A DNA stretch of 23,298 nucleotides from the IMG/VR virus record IMGVR_UViG_3300037264_000383, positions 1-23,298 of that record; one strand, 5' to 3'. The position numbers and the translations under genes were made by a program. Under the pieces are notes generated by a model. The model made no database searches. It worked only from the letters and a program-made list of their open reading frames with translations, and was not told the origin of the DNA. Position 1 is the first letter of the stretch. Each line of letters opens with the position of its first letter. Shown here in pieces: positions 9,301-16,978 of this stretch. The DNA is from a virus.

Positions 9301-10193
9301 GCAAACTGTTGCGCTTGTTCGACCTTGGCAGCACTTATGCTATAACCGGGCGCGGAAGATGCTTTAATTCCTCCTGTAAGTCCTCCGGTTTCGGGATCGA
9401 CAACGTGGTTGAAGTCGACTCCTTCGTAGTTGTAGTTTGCCATTTTGCGAACATTCCAGAGTTTCCCTCCGCGATAAGCCGCGCCAAGACCAGCACCACC
9501 ACCAATAAAAGCAACGCCAAAAGCCGCGTCACGTAATGAGTTAATAGCAAAGTCTTCAAGGTTTCCTCCGGCTTCTGTAGCTTGCATAAATCCTTCATGC
9601 GCCACAGTTTGTAGGGCTACAGATGGAGCGACCTGTATAGCACCTTTAATCACGTTCTCAGCAATGCTTCCGTATTTAACACTGGCAGCAAATGGCAGGA
9701 TGGATGTAGGACCAAACACAGCTCCAGCAAATCCACCGATTAGCGCACCAGCAAAGGAGCCATTTGAGTAGGCTTCATTCTCTGTAATTTTATTTAAGAC
9801 ATATTGCTGGCGTGCGGCCACATCATTAGGGCTTTGGCCTTCTGAAATAAAATCCCAGTAGTTCGGGGGATAATCTTTCAGGTATTTAATATCATTGGGA
9901 TTAAACCCGTCAGGCACATCATCATCAGCTGGATGAAGAAATTCAGCTTCACGCGCTATAAATCGTCCGGCTTGGGCGAATTCGTTGTACTCACTGAATG
10001 CGTGGCCGAGGCTCGAAAAGAATCCCGGCTTCCTTTTTGGCTCCTTAAACGGTAATACTGGAGCGTCATTTGGCATGAGCATTGAGCCCGGGTCATCTCG
10101 GTACGCCTCAAGTGGCAAATGAGCGGTTGATAGGGGTTTCTGCTCTGGGGCATAGAAGTCTTCTATTGGTTTAAATTCTGGGTTCAAAGACAT
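6387..10193 (-). CDS. gp16-like large internal virion (DNA ejection) protein
   Basis: A 1268 aa protein in the T7 gene 16 position (gp16 has 1318 aa). Such proteins leave the capsid with the DNA and form the conduit across the envelope. Residues about 145-175 and 220-240 are Gly/Ala-rich hydrophobic segments (GALIGGFAGAVFGP; GVAFIGGGAGLGAAY). A long charged coiled coil, very rich in Lys, Glu and Ala, spans about 590-680, and the C-terminal part has a further hydrophobic region (GMIFMFHGWGF). Unlike T7 gp16, the N-terminus starts with Pro- and acid-rich sequence and shows no lytic transglycosylase motif; a separate lysozyme-like gene lies at 22641. The start ATG overlaps the upstream stop (TAATG). 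Assignment rests on order, size and composition. Confidence 0.82.
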   Translation of the reverse strand: MSLNPEFKPIEDFYAPEQKPLSTAHLPLEAYRDDPGSMLMPNDAPVLPFKEPKRKPGFFSSLGHAFSEYNEFAQAGRFIAREAEFLHPADDDVPDGFNPNDIKYLKDYPPNYWDFISEGQSPNDVAARQQYVLNKITENEAYSNGSFAGALIGGFAGAVFGPTSILPFAASVKYGSIAENVIKGAIQVAPSVALQTVAHEGFMQATEAGGNLEDFAINSLRDAAFGVAFIGGGAGLGAAYRGGKLWNVRKMANYNYEGVDFNHVVDPETGGLTGGIKASSAPGYSISAAKVEQAQQFADSALHHGFLFGIPGVSKLAGNSVLGSPIVQAFGSRFETMRGAIDLLASHSLITKGVMEGKARPDTAEDLMSAINAGAVDFNLKYRGHFLEENGIEGGYNIKNATKALSQRALKGEQTKWEDFNYNVVDSTITQEFNYSKSTNAASKMYTEYTDSLYKQLLSVKGFDEEILSPRNARGYYTQNMDNMALVKRQDQFRQVVSDEFKRQDSVLESITRPLDEARAFLKQLEEHKLTGEAYDRSAVNEIKEARDRVKSIQLDIERRARDAEDDDVALLLEDRNFLTLSEADELRAIHAPLNEGKAKVAEQKKIVSGLKSKLSAAKSSAKKNVTKEATKRNIDKMKKLEKEIAEAESKAHELSLAESELLDDLEQRAHRGEIKKKFFTKDQNIINFRNPDEWARFRAPFGNDDARIAAAEAQRNLYLNNTTEQIQQSMLGSMMPSLFANPLGRRTFMIPAKLLNDARFISADVPKAAASYARTLGRHIALGTVFKDINMLEGEHGAMGLARILGEERTKMELNINKDTKLTEEQRGKELLKLDRDFRKAQTLMKNLFDTFMGRTNASASTLRVTRAIKNFAASTKLGGVPISQVTDIGAIILKHGMWNYLRDGLKPFIQTLNGYVDSELSEVAARNAADAHLALQHVEQGYSSRYSDNQSVGDVPIATHLESALEKVGHLSGNFFGTNFIENANQRIVAGIMQSKIMRHMYDFREGKLSKTDEMGLLQYGIDPKVWADRFIKSFEEGTGWKTKSNAYQSKYWEWKDNEAVARMASSIRRGVYDTIIQKGMFNSPFWTNNPILGMIFMFHGWGFSAFNKYTVPMLQRADAQKLQGIVFMLGLGAMTDPLRKLANGKAADVDNDDTWFGKAFETVSNSGILGHTPDLLQTMNKFLGGELLPKTTERFQGWNKWSALGPAAGIAEDIATILQHSMGTDKKFTTGDAKKAIRLVPLTGALGLRGLLNHWAESLDLPDRQ

Positions 10194-12631
10194 TATCTGA
10201 AACTCCTTCCAAGGTGACTAATGGTTTCATCGACTCCAGCCTCAGCACGTCTTGCCTTTTTCGCAATACGTTCCTGATTCATCTGGTAGGCAGTCATGCC
10301 ACTTGGATTAAGTCCAACGAGTTCAAAGTATCGGTCATGTATTTGTTTGGAGTTTGGTAGATACACAGGCTCACTCAGTGGCCCTGCGAACCATCCATTC
10401 ATAGGCGCACTTGGCCCATCACCCATTCGCATTGATACGTTGTAGCTTCCGATTGTGCCATTGGCATCTTGTTGTAATCCGGGGTTAGCAGCGATTGCCA
10501 TCGTGAAGGACTCAACACGCTTACCCCCTTGATAGACGCGCTCAATCTTAATTGGGTCATTCTTAAATGAGTTGACCAAATTAATCGCATCATCCCACTC
10601 TTTATTGACTGGAACATTGCCGGGCATTGGCGATAAAGGCGCTCCTGAAAAGCCTGTGTGGCTGTGAGGCTCTTTACTGATTTTGGCAATAGTCGCCTGA
10701 GCATTTCTAAAGTCTTCATAACTTGGACGAGGAGCCAGTCTGTAAAAGAAGCTGATTCGACTGTCTTTGTTTTTAACCCCTTCTTCATAGGCAGCATTCA
10801 TTGGCGCAATCTGCTTTTGAATCTGCTCATAGAGGTCATGTTTGATTAATGGGTTTGCTCCTGAATCAAGGCCAATGGTTTGCTCAATGGGTTGAAACAC
10901 AAACTCTTGCTTGCCATTAATCTCCGTGACACCCCAAGCACGTTCAATGCCTTCACGAGTCATTTTGGTCGCACCTTCAACGTCACCGTTTAAGTACTCC
11001 ATGTTTGATTTGAATATGTTCTTGGCATGGATTGCGAAATAAGGCAGGTTATTTATTTTAGCCCCATCCCCCAAATCAGCGAACTGAGAAGCCCAAGAAT
11101 TAAGCCTTGATGGAGTATTAACTTTTGAGTTCTCCCATTGTCGTACAAGGGCGGTATTAATCTCCATTTGTTCTGGGGTCTTCTGTTGAACAATCTCCGT
11201 AGCTTTCTGAGCAGCGACATCAGGCGCATTACCGTCCTCCATCTGTGATTCAAAGTTTGTCATCATGGCTTCGGCTTTCTTATCCATGCCATTCAAGGCT
11301 TTAGGATTTGAGTTACGCAAAGCACGATAAGCATTGAGATTCCTAAGCATCAAGTCTGGATTGCCTGATAAAAATCCTGCGTTCATTTGGTGTGTGAAAT
11401 CTTGGATTGGCCCACCAGCTGTGGCCATAGCTTCGGCTTCGGCTTCAAAGTCATCGAGCTGCCTACCAGAGCTTGCCGCGCGTTGCTGAACATCTCCTGC
11501 GGCCTGAATTAAAGCGGCATTCTTTGTTTTATTGGAAGCCACGGCCATTGCGTAGGGGCTATTCCATTGAGGCATTAAGTTTGATACTTGCTGATTTGTT
11601 TTAAAATTCTTGCGCTGGTAGCTTGCCACTTGCGCCATAAAATTATTAAAGCGTGGCTTGCTTGTAGACTCTGCTTCTAATTGAGAAATAAAATCAGGAG
11701 TCAGCGTGCCTTCGTTTAACAACCGATTGGCTTCTGAATAGAGGCTCGTCTCATTGCGTTGTTGGAATGATTCTTGCAGAGCCACTTCACCCATGACGTT
11801 TCGCGAAATACCTTCCCACTCAAGGGTGTTCATGCCTTCTGGTTTCTTGGCCAGTAGGTCTGATAGGAATTGGTCGGATGTTTTGTTCTGGAATGCTTGA
11901 ACGGCTTGCCCTGAATATAATCCAGTGTACAAACTCATGCGCGCACTCTTTTCAGTAGCCTCAGCCTGTAATGGCGTAATCATGCCGCTGGCTTTCATTG
12001 AGTTGGTGCGCGCCAACATATCCTGCTGCATTTTCTCAGCCGCATCATAATTGCCACTGCGAGCAGCCTCATACATAGCGGAAAGCTGCGTGTTGTTAAA
12101 GAGTGATGCGTTCTGTAGGGCTTGAGTCTTTTGCTGCCCTATCATCTTCATATTGAGCTGACCTGAGCTATTCATCAACGAGGAGTTGAATTGAGCGGCA
12201 AGTCCGGGCTGTGCTTGAAGTGGCGCATTATTAATAATGTCGTTTAATCCCTCACTCATATTTTTGGTATAGGAGGCAATCATGTCAGGGGTTAACTTCC
12301 AAGCCTTGGCAAGTTCTTGCTGGCCTTCCTGCATTAATTTGTTAGCCTGTAGTCCAAGTGTATTTTGAGCTTGCGTGATATAGGCATTCGCATAGGCTTG
12401 GTCAGCCTTGGTCATAGGCGGCAGTAATGTACCATGAGGGTCTTTGCCAGCTTCATATCCACGCTTCTGCGCAAGGGTAGTTGAGGCTGTAATAGCAAGC
12501 TGCGAGCCGAACTCGCCTAGAGCTGTTGGTGTCAGGGCTGCGTTATCGAATGATTGAGTGTAGGCCGCTGGAGCTGTCGTATAATCAGGCGCGACTTCCT
12601 TTTTCATGATTGGAACTTGTTGACCAGCCAT
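10193..12631 (-). CDS. gp15-like internal virion protein
   Basis: An 812 aa, mostly helical, Gln/Ala/Asn-rich protein with few hydrophobic stretches, in the T7 gene 15 position (gp15 has 747 aa) between the gp14-like and gp16-like genes. In T7 this protein stacks on the portal inside the head and becomes part of the ejection tube; the same job is inferred here. The N-terminus MAGQQVPIMKKEVAPDY and the long run of predicted helices fit. The start at 12631 is chosen because its ATG overlaps the previous stop (TGATG) behind a G-rich site; an in-frame TTG 12 bases upstream lies inside that gene. No enzymatic motif was seen. The name rests mainly on order and size. Confidence 0.78.
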   Translation of the reverse strand: MAGQQVPIMKKEVAPDYTTAPAAYTQSFDNAALTPTALGEFGSQLAITASTTLAQKRGYEAGKDPHGTLLPPMTKADQAYANAYITQAQNTLGLQANKLMQEGQQELAKAWKLTPDMIASYTKNMSEGLNDIINNAPLQAQPGLAAQFNSSLMNSSGQLNMKMIGQQKTQALQNASLFNNTQLSAMYEAARSGNYDAAEKMQQDMLARTNSMKASGMITPLQAEATEKSARMSLYTGLYSGQAVQAFQNKTSDQFLSDLLAKKPEGMNTLEWEGISRNVMGEVALQESFQQRNETSLYSEANRLLNEGTLTPDFISQLEAESTSKPRFNNFMAQVASYQRKNFKTNQQVSNLMPQWNSPYAMAVASNKTKNAALIQAAGDVQQRAASSGRQLDDFEAEAEAMATAGGPIQDFTHQMNAGFLSGNPDLMLRNLNAYRALRNSNPKALNGMDKKAEAMMTNFESQMEDGNAPDVAAQKATEIVQQKTPEQMEINTALVRQWENSKVNTPSRLNSWASQFADLGDGAKINNLPYFAIHAKNIFKSNMEYLNGDVEGATKMTREGIERAWGVTEINGKQEFVFQPIEQTIGLDSGANPLIKHDLYEQIQKQIAPMNAAYEEGVKNKDSRISFFYRLAPRPSYEDFRNAQATIAKISKEPHSHTGFSGAPLSPMPGNVPVNKEWDDAINLVNSFKNDPIKIERVYQGGKRVESFTMAIAANPGLQQDANGTIGSYNVSMRMGDGPSAPMNGWFAGPLSEPVYLPNSKQIHDRYFELVGLNPSGMTAYQMNQERIAKKARRAEAGVDETISHLGRSFR

Positions 12632-13167
12632 CAGTACCCCCAAGAGAAGTTATCAGGATTAACCCACTGATTTGTTTTTGGAGTAGCACTTCCTTTGGTC
12701 TGGAACCATTCAGGCTTTAATAGTGAAGTCGTTTGAAGTGAATTAAATAAATCCTTGGTGAGGCTTTGGCCTAACTGACTTTCAGACTGTAGACTATGAA
12801 GACCTGACAATACATGATTGGCACGTAACTCTGATTCCTTGGCAAGCAAGTTCATTCTACGTGTGCGCTCATCACTATTGAAGGCTGACTCAGATTTAGC
12901 GGTTCCTGCTGAGAACACAGAGCCACCACGGTTTCCACGGGCTGTTTGAATCGCGATTTGTGAACCGATATTTTGACGCAGCTCTTTCATTTCATCCAAA
13001 GACGCTTCTGCACTTTGGAGTTTGATAGCCGCAAGGTTTGTACTGTATTGTTCCTGTTCAAGCTTACGGCCAAGCTTAATGAATTTGTCATTGGAATGTG
13101 CGCTAAAGATACTAGTCACCATTCCAGCCGCTTGCATTGACAGTAAGAATGCTGTCATTGGATCCAT
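12631..13167 (-). CDS. gp14-like internal virion protein
   Basis: A 178 aa protein (T7 gp14 has 196). The N-terminus MDPMTAFLLSMQAAGMVTSI is hydrophobic, as expected of a protein that inserts into the outer membrane at ejection. A long charged helix follows (KLGRKLEQEQ to LRQNIGSQIA), then a RGNRGGSVFSAGTAKS segment typical of these proteins, and a Trp-containing tail. AAGGAG lies 7 bases before the ATG. It sits between tail tubular B and the gp15-like gene as in T7, and its stop overlaps the gp15-like start. Good confidence from order, size and the Gly/Ser motif. Confidence 0.82.
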   Translation of the reverse strand: MDPMTAFLLSMQAAGMVTSIFSAHSNDKFIKLGRKLEQEQYSTNLAAIKLQSAEASLDEMKELRQNIGSQIAIQTARGNRGGSVFSAGTAKSESAFNSDERTRRMNLLAKESELRANHVLSGLHSLQSESQLGQSLTKDLFNSLQTTSLLKPEWFQTKGSATPKTNQWVNPDNFSWGY

Positions 13168-13180
13168 TCGCTAACTCCTT

Positions 13181-15727
13181 TTATGCGTCTACCTTGTAGA
13201 ATATTCCAGTCAGCCTCATGCCGAAGGGTTCTGTGTGATTGATAGTAAAGCTACTCTTCTTGAAATCATCCCATCCACCAAACACGGATATCTCAAAACT
13301 ACCTGTCACAGGCTCCGGTGGTGAACCGGGGTCGTACTGATTCAGGGTTTGCATTTGGATTGGGAACGTCAAGTTATCCTGAGTAATCGTACCACCAATC
13401 GTATCAGCAAATAAGAAGGTTGCGAAACGTAAGTGTTTTGTGTCAATCAGGTTTGAGCTTTTTGGATTGCCAGTCATCGATAAAGAGATAGGCATTGGTG
13501 TTATTTCAACATTAATCGGAAATCCATATTGGGCTACAGACACAGGTGTGGCGACTCCGTGTGCTTCAAAATTCACATTGCCATCAACGCCAACCGTTTC
13601 AAAGCCAAAGCCATCACCTTGCATTAATATGTCTTGAGCATTGAATCGTGGTTGACCGGAGATAACTGAGGTCGAACCCGATACTAATGGCGTGGGATAT
13701 ATTCCTGCGCAATCCACATAACTTTCAAAGCTTAATTGCTCAATGAGTAAGGTGGTCACTAATGGATAGGCTGTGACTGTGGATGATGTTCCGGCAGAAG
13801 TAATGACCAACGCATTATCATCGGCTAGGGCATCTGCTTGAGATAAGTAAATCTTGAATGTATTGGCATTAACCCCTACACCCCAATAGATTGTATTCAA
13901 TTCAATCTGAGGACTGGTCACAGGTAGCGTACCAGCAGTTGCGAACTCTATAGCAGTAAACGTATTTGTTGTCAATGCAATTGCAGTGGCCGTCAATGTA
14001 TTTGCAGTGAATCCACTAATGGCAATTGGCGCACCCGCTGTGGCTAATTGACGCTCAGTAACAAACCAAGCCCGGCCATCAAAGTTAGAGGTTACGGCTC
14101 TGAAATAAGCCTTACCATAGTTCTGTTCTAGTTCGGCATCTGTGAAGCCCGACACATTCTCACCGATAAGCGATTGGTAAATTGCCATTGTGCCGTCATC
14201 ATTTACGATGAACATGTAGCGTGAACCTGCGCGAATCTTATCAATGTAGGCAGCCTCATCAATCGGGCTGCGAATCAATTGCTCATTGGCAACCGAGATA
14301 ATATTTGAGGAATAGGCGTTGTTAAATCCATCCCAAAGCAAACTATGGGCATCATTACCTGACAATACAATAATCTGGTTATCAATCCCTTGAGGCTGAA
14401 CATTATCAGCAGGAGTTGAGTCCTGTAGGCTTAATGAGAAGTTCTGAGGGGTGACTACCGTTTCAGAAGACAAAGGCGTGGAGTACACACCTGAGTTCGT
14501 ATGAATGGTCAAGCTTCGGTAAGGCACAATAAATTGAATGTAGTTGACGGTATCTGAGGTCGGGAACCAGCTAATAGCCCCATCATCATCTGTCTCAATC
14601 AAGTCATCAAAATTATTGAACTGGTTACTTACTGAACCCCATAAGCCGTTGCTTAATGTATCAGTGTTGGCAAAGAATGATCTATTTTGAAATGAGGAGC
14701 ATTTGCGAGGCCAGCCTTGAGCATCGTTCCAAGCAGGTTCGGTGATTACAATATTGGTTCCGATAATCGCAGTCGTGTTATTAAATGGATGTTCGGATAA
14801 CACGGTGATGCTTGCCTTATTCGTTCCATTCACCGCTGTGATTCTGGCGATACCGCCATTGCCTATAATCGCGCCACCAACATAGTTTGCCGTGAAATTA
14901 AAGGTTCCTGCACTTCGAGTCATTGTGGTATTACCACTGACTGCTGTAGGGGTGAATGAGGTCGTTGAGTTATTATAAACATTCAATGGATTTTGAAAGT
15001 CAAACTGTGGCAGCGCACTAAATACCACGTTGCTGAATGTCCATGTGTTTTGGAATATCGCATTAGCACCAACACCAGCACTTGAGATAACAAACGCATT
15101 GGTATTGGCCGCAGCGTCCTCAGCTGTATAAAATACAGAGAATGATGTGGTTGTAAGGAATCGCGCAAAATAGGTTTTATTGGCATGAATCTGTGGCTTC
15201 GTTACAGGGATTGTTCCTGCGGTGAACCGCACAGGAAACCATGTGTTTGCTGTGAATGGGCCAGTGACAGTAAAGGCATTGGCTGTAAAACCTGTAATTG
15301 GTGTAGGCGCATTTGGCGCACGCTTTAAATCCATAGGAGGATAAATCCCAGTGGTTACACGGAATCGATTCTCAAGAATGGTGTGGTCAATCAGTTGAAC
15401 CTCATCAGCCAATATCGGTGAGGCAACGGTTGCTATCAGCTCACCTTCCAGATAAATATCAACAAACGCATTCCTAAATACAACAAGGTAGCAGCATTCA
15501 TTAAGGTACTGGAATGATTTAAAATAAATCTGTTTGTAGTTTGTAGCGGACAATGTGTTTAAATAAACTGTACCGAATCGCTTACCAGCTGAGCCTTGAG
15601 GAAAGCAAATGACATTCTTGGCACGCTTCAATCCTTGGTAATAGGCTTGCAGTGTTACCCGTGAGTACATCAGGGGTGACAGTTCACCCTTCGCAAAGAA
15701 ATCTTGTGACCATAGTATATGTGCCAT
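13181..15727 (-). CDS. Tail tubular protein B (nozzle), gp12-like
   Basis: An 848 aa protein that forms the tail nozzle (T7 gp12 has 794 aa). The opening MAHILWSQDFFAKGELSPLM and the RAKNVICFPQGSAGKRFGT stretch are typical of nozzle proteins of T7-like and related podoviruses, as is the middle part that reports W..V.NQFNNFDD and an IQFIVPY strand. Two copies of an inserted beta-rich domain of about 85 residues lie near 143-226 and 569-654 (separate entries). The ATG at 15727 has AAGGA 6 bases upstream; an in-frame TTG two codons earlier is unlikely. Gene order, tail tubular A immediately upstream and ejection proteins downstream, supports the call. Confidence 0.9.
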   Translation of the reverse strand: MAHILWSQDFFAKGELSPLMYSRVTLQAYYQGLKRAKNVICFPQGSAGKRFGTVYLNTLSATNYKQIYFKSFQYLNECCYLVVFRNAFVDIYLEGELIATVASPILADEVQLIDHTILENRFRVTTGIYPPMDLKRAPNAPTPITGFTANAFTVTGPFTANTWFPVRFTAGTIPVTKPQIHANKTYFARFLTTTSFSVFYTAEDAAANTNAFVISSAGVGANAIFQNTWTFSNVVFSALPQFDFQNPLNVYNNSTTSFTPTAVSGNTTMTRSAGTFNFTANYVGGAIIGNGGIARITAVNGTNKASITVLSEHPFNNTTAIIGTNIVITEPAWNDAQGWPRKCSSFQNRSFFANTDTLSNGLWGSVSNQFNNFDDLIETDDDGAISWFPTSDTVNYIQFIVPYRSLTIHTNSGVYSTPLSSETVVTPQNFSLSLQDSTPADNVQPQGIDNQIIVLSGNDAHSLLWDGFNNAYSSNIISVANEQLIRSPIDEAAYIDKIRAGSRYMFIVNDDGTMAIYQSLIGENVSGFTDAELEQNYGKAYFRAVTSNFDGRAWFVTERQLATAGAPIAISGFTANTLTATAIALTTNTFTAIEFATAGTLPVTSPQIELNTIYWGVGVNANTFKIYLSQADALADDNALVITSAGTSSTVTAYPLVTTLLIEQLSFESYVDCAGIYPTPLVSGSTSVISGQPRFNAQDILMQGDGFGFETVGVDGNVNFEAHGVATPVSVAQYGFPINVEITPMPISLSMTGNPKSSNLIDTKHLRFATFLFADTIGGTITQDNLTFPIQMQTLNQYDPGSPPEPVTGSFEISVFGGWDDFKKSSFTINHTEPFGMRLTGIFYKVDA
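13766..14023 (-). repeat. Duplicated domain in tail tubular B, copy 2
   Basis: Encodes about 85 residues beginning ISGFTANTLTATA, with GTLPVTSPQIELNTIYW in the middle and ADDNALVITSAGTSS near the end. It aligns along its length with copy 1 at 15050-15301. The DNA has diverged, so this is an old protein-level duplication or two independent insertions of one domain type. Confidence 0.65.
15050..15301 (-). repeat. Duplicated domain in tail tubular B, copy 1
   Basis: Encodes about 84 residues beginning ITGFTANAFTVTG, with GTIPVTKPQIHANKTYF in the middle and AANTNAFVISSAGVGA near the end, matching copy 2 at 13766-14023 motif by motif. Confidence 0.65.
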
Positions 15728-15738
15728 TACCAATCCTT

Positions 15739-16332
15739 TTAACCAACTTGGTTTCCAATGATTGTGCCTAGCATTCTATTATTGAGGACAGGGAAAGTAG
15801 CCTGTGTAAACTGAGGTCTATTCTGAGCCTCAACCGCTGCGCACATAGCATAAGCTGTTACTCGTTTAGCCTCTAATGGGGCGTAAAAATCTGGGCGTTG
15901 AGCACTGCTTAAAGCAAGATAGGCAGCTATCTCATAAATGAAATACTGGACAAAATGCGCTGGAAGCTTAGAAATATCCGGTTGAAATATATACTCCATC
16001 CAGAACTGACCTTGAAAGGCCGCATAGACTTTGGAGTTCTCATATATTTCCCATGCGTAAGTCTGAGGGAAAACCCTGATTGTTTTTAACCAACCTGCTG
16101 GCAATAGATAGATGGTCTTCCAAGGTGAAGGAGGCTCTTCTATTGAGATTGACAGTTGTTGGATTTGAGCGGCAAACCGCCAGTTGTTCTGAGCAAGAAC
16201 AGCGGGCAAAAGCATGTCAAAAGCCTGTTCTGCTGAAACAACTAGTTGATCACCATTTTCAAAAGAAACAATTGGGGCATGCCCAAGCAAAGATATAGCA
16301 TTGCTAACCATTGATTCTTTTGTGTTTGCCAT
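15739..16332 (-). CDS. Tail tubular protein A (adaptor/gatekeeper), gp11-like
   Basis: A 197 aa protein, almost exactly the length of T7 gp11 (196), which connects the portal to the nozzle. Diagnostic stretches are an N-terminal helix (VSNAISLLGHAPIVSF), a NNWRFAAQ motif, the Pro/Trp strand PPSPWKTIYLLPAGWLK, and the helical FVQYFIYEIAAYLALSSAQR near 125-145. AAGGA lies 8 bases before the ATG and is held in the loop of a 5-bp hairpin (16334-16351). An endonuclease gene on the other strand separates it from the head fiber gene, so it is the first late gene after that insertion; the -35 box of the endonuclease promoter overlaps its first codons. Confidence 0.9.
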   Translation of the reverse strand: MANTKESMVSNAISLLGHAPIVSFENGDQLVVSAEQAFDMLLPAVLAQNNWRFAAQIQQLSISIEEPPSPWKTIYLLPAGWLKTIRVFPQTYAWEIYENSKVYAAFQGQFWMEYIFQPDISKLPAHFVQYFIYEIAAYLALSSAQRPDFYAPLEAKRVTAYAMCAAVEAQNRPQFTQATFPVLNNRMLGTIIGNQVG

Positions 16333-16354
16333 AATAGAAATCCTTATCTATAAT
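16326..16354 (+). promoter_or_regulatory. Near-consensus sigma70 promoter for the endonuclease gene
   Basis: TTGCCA (5 of 6 to TTGACA), a 17-base spacer and a perfect TATAAT on the plus strand. Transcription would start near 16361, about 80 bases before the endonuclease ATG at 16442. The -35 box lies over the start of tail tubular A on the other strand. Its transcript would run antisense into the 3' end of the head fiber gene. Confidence 0.6.
16334..16351 (-). promoter_or_regulatory. Hairpin with ribosome binding site in its loop, tail tubular A
   Basis: Minus strand ATAGA-TAAGGATT-TCTAT: a perfect 5-bp stem with an 8-base loop carrying AAGGA. The 3' arm ends one base before the ATG of tail tubular A. 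Confidence 0.4.
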
Positions 16355-16441
16355 GCATTCGTGTCTAGCTCGACGGAGCGAATAGTTGATTCATCATCTT
16401 CGTGGCACATCAATTAATAGATGTCCTGATGAGGAATACTT

Positions 16442-16978
16442 ATGACACGTCCATGTGAAGCACCTTTTTGTTCAAAAAACTCTACTCGTTCTAAAGATAG
16501 ATTTTGCTAAGCTCACCGCTCTCAGTTTCAGAGAACAGGCATAAAACCATTTAAACCTATTTTGCCATATTGGGCAATAAAATGCTGCAAGCAACATGGG
16601 TTACTTATTTCAACTCATGTCTATTTAAACTCTTTCACCAATCGACTCATTTGCAAAATATGTATTAGTGAAAAAAATAAACTTAAATATAGCCCTTCCT
16701 TAGAAAAAATAAAAACAGCCAAGAAGAAAGTTCAAAACAGAAATAGAGTTATTAAATGCAAATACGCATTAACCTCAGCTGAATTTGAATCAATGCGCAC
16801 AAAACAAAACAATTTATGCGCAATTTGTTTATCTTCTTCCAAAAAATCTCTTCATATAGATCACTGTCATTCAACAGGAAAAGTCAGAGGTCTTCTTTGT
16901 ATGAAATGTAATATTGCGTTAGGTCTTTTCAAAGACTCCCTCAACTTACTAGAGAGAGCCATTGAGTATTTATCTTAA
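16442..16978 (+). pseudogene. HNH/endonuclease VII gene interrupted by an early TAA
   Basis: An ATG at 16442 with a good GAGGAA site 7 bases upstream opens a frame that hits TAA at 16508-16510 after 22 codons and then stays open to 16978. Read through, it spans 178 positions. The first part (MTRPCEAPFC..SKDRFC, then the stop, then AHRSQFQRTG) looks like a Cys-x4-Cys...Cys-x2-His zinc knuckle of a kind found at the start of phage HNH nucleases, and the stop lies inside the Cys-x2-His. A single base change from AAA, CAA or GAA would give TAA. It is either a decaying homing-type endonuclease, a read-through gene, or a sequencing error. The composition is much more AT- and Lys-rich than the flanking late genes, which fits a recent insertion. 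Confidence 0.65.
16562..16978 (+). CDS. Endonuclease VII-like HNH domain (intact part after the stop)
   Basis: The uninterrupted frame from a TTG codon: 138 aa. Cys-rich residues 9-35 (KCCKQHG, ICKICISEK) come first, then a very basic linker, then the recombination endonuclease VII domain: LCAICL, HIDHCHSTGKVRGLLCMKC and NIALGLFKD near 88-125. These give two Cys-x2-Cys zinc pairs and the catalytic His-Asp-His-Cys-His with the closing Asn. The TTG has no ribosome binding site, so it is not a convincing natural start; expression would need read-through from 16442 or internal initiation. The TAA stop overlaps the head fiber stop on the other strand. It is probably a free-standing homing-type endonuclease inserted between head and tail genes. 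Confidence 0.6.
   Translation: MPYWAIKCCKQHGLLISTHVYLNSFTNRLICKICISEKNKLKYSPSLEKIKTAKKKVQNRNRVIKCKYALTSAEFESMRTKQNNLCAICLSSSKKSLHIDHCHSTGKVRGLLCMKCNIALGLFKDSLNLLERAIEYLS

Noticed and set aside
16407-16424. Inverted repeat ACATC/GATGT upstream of the endonuclease ATG
   Set aside because: A 5-bp stem with an AT-rich 8-base loop; no T run and no link to a start or stop.
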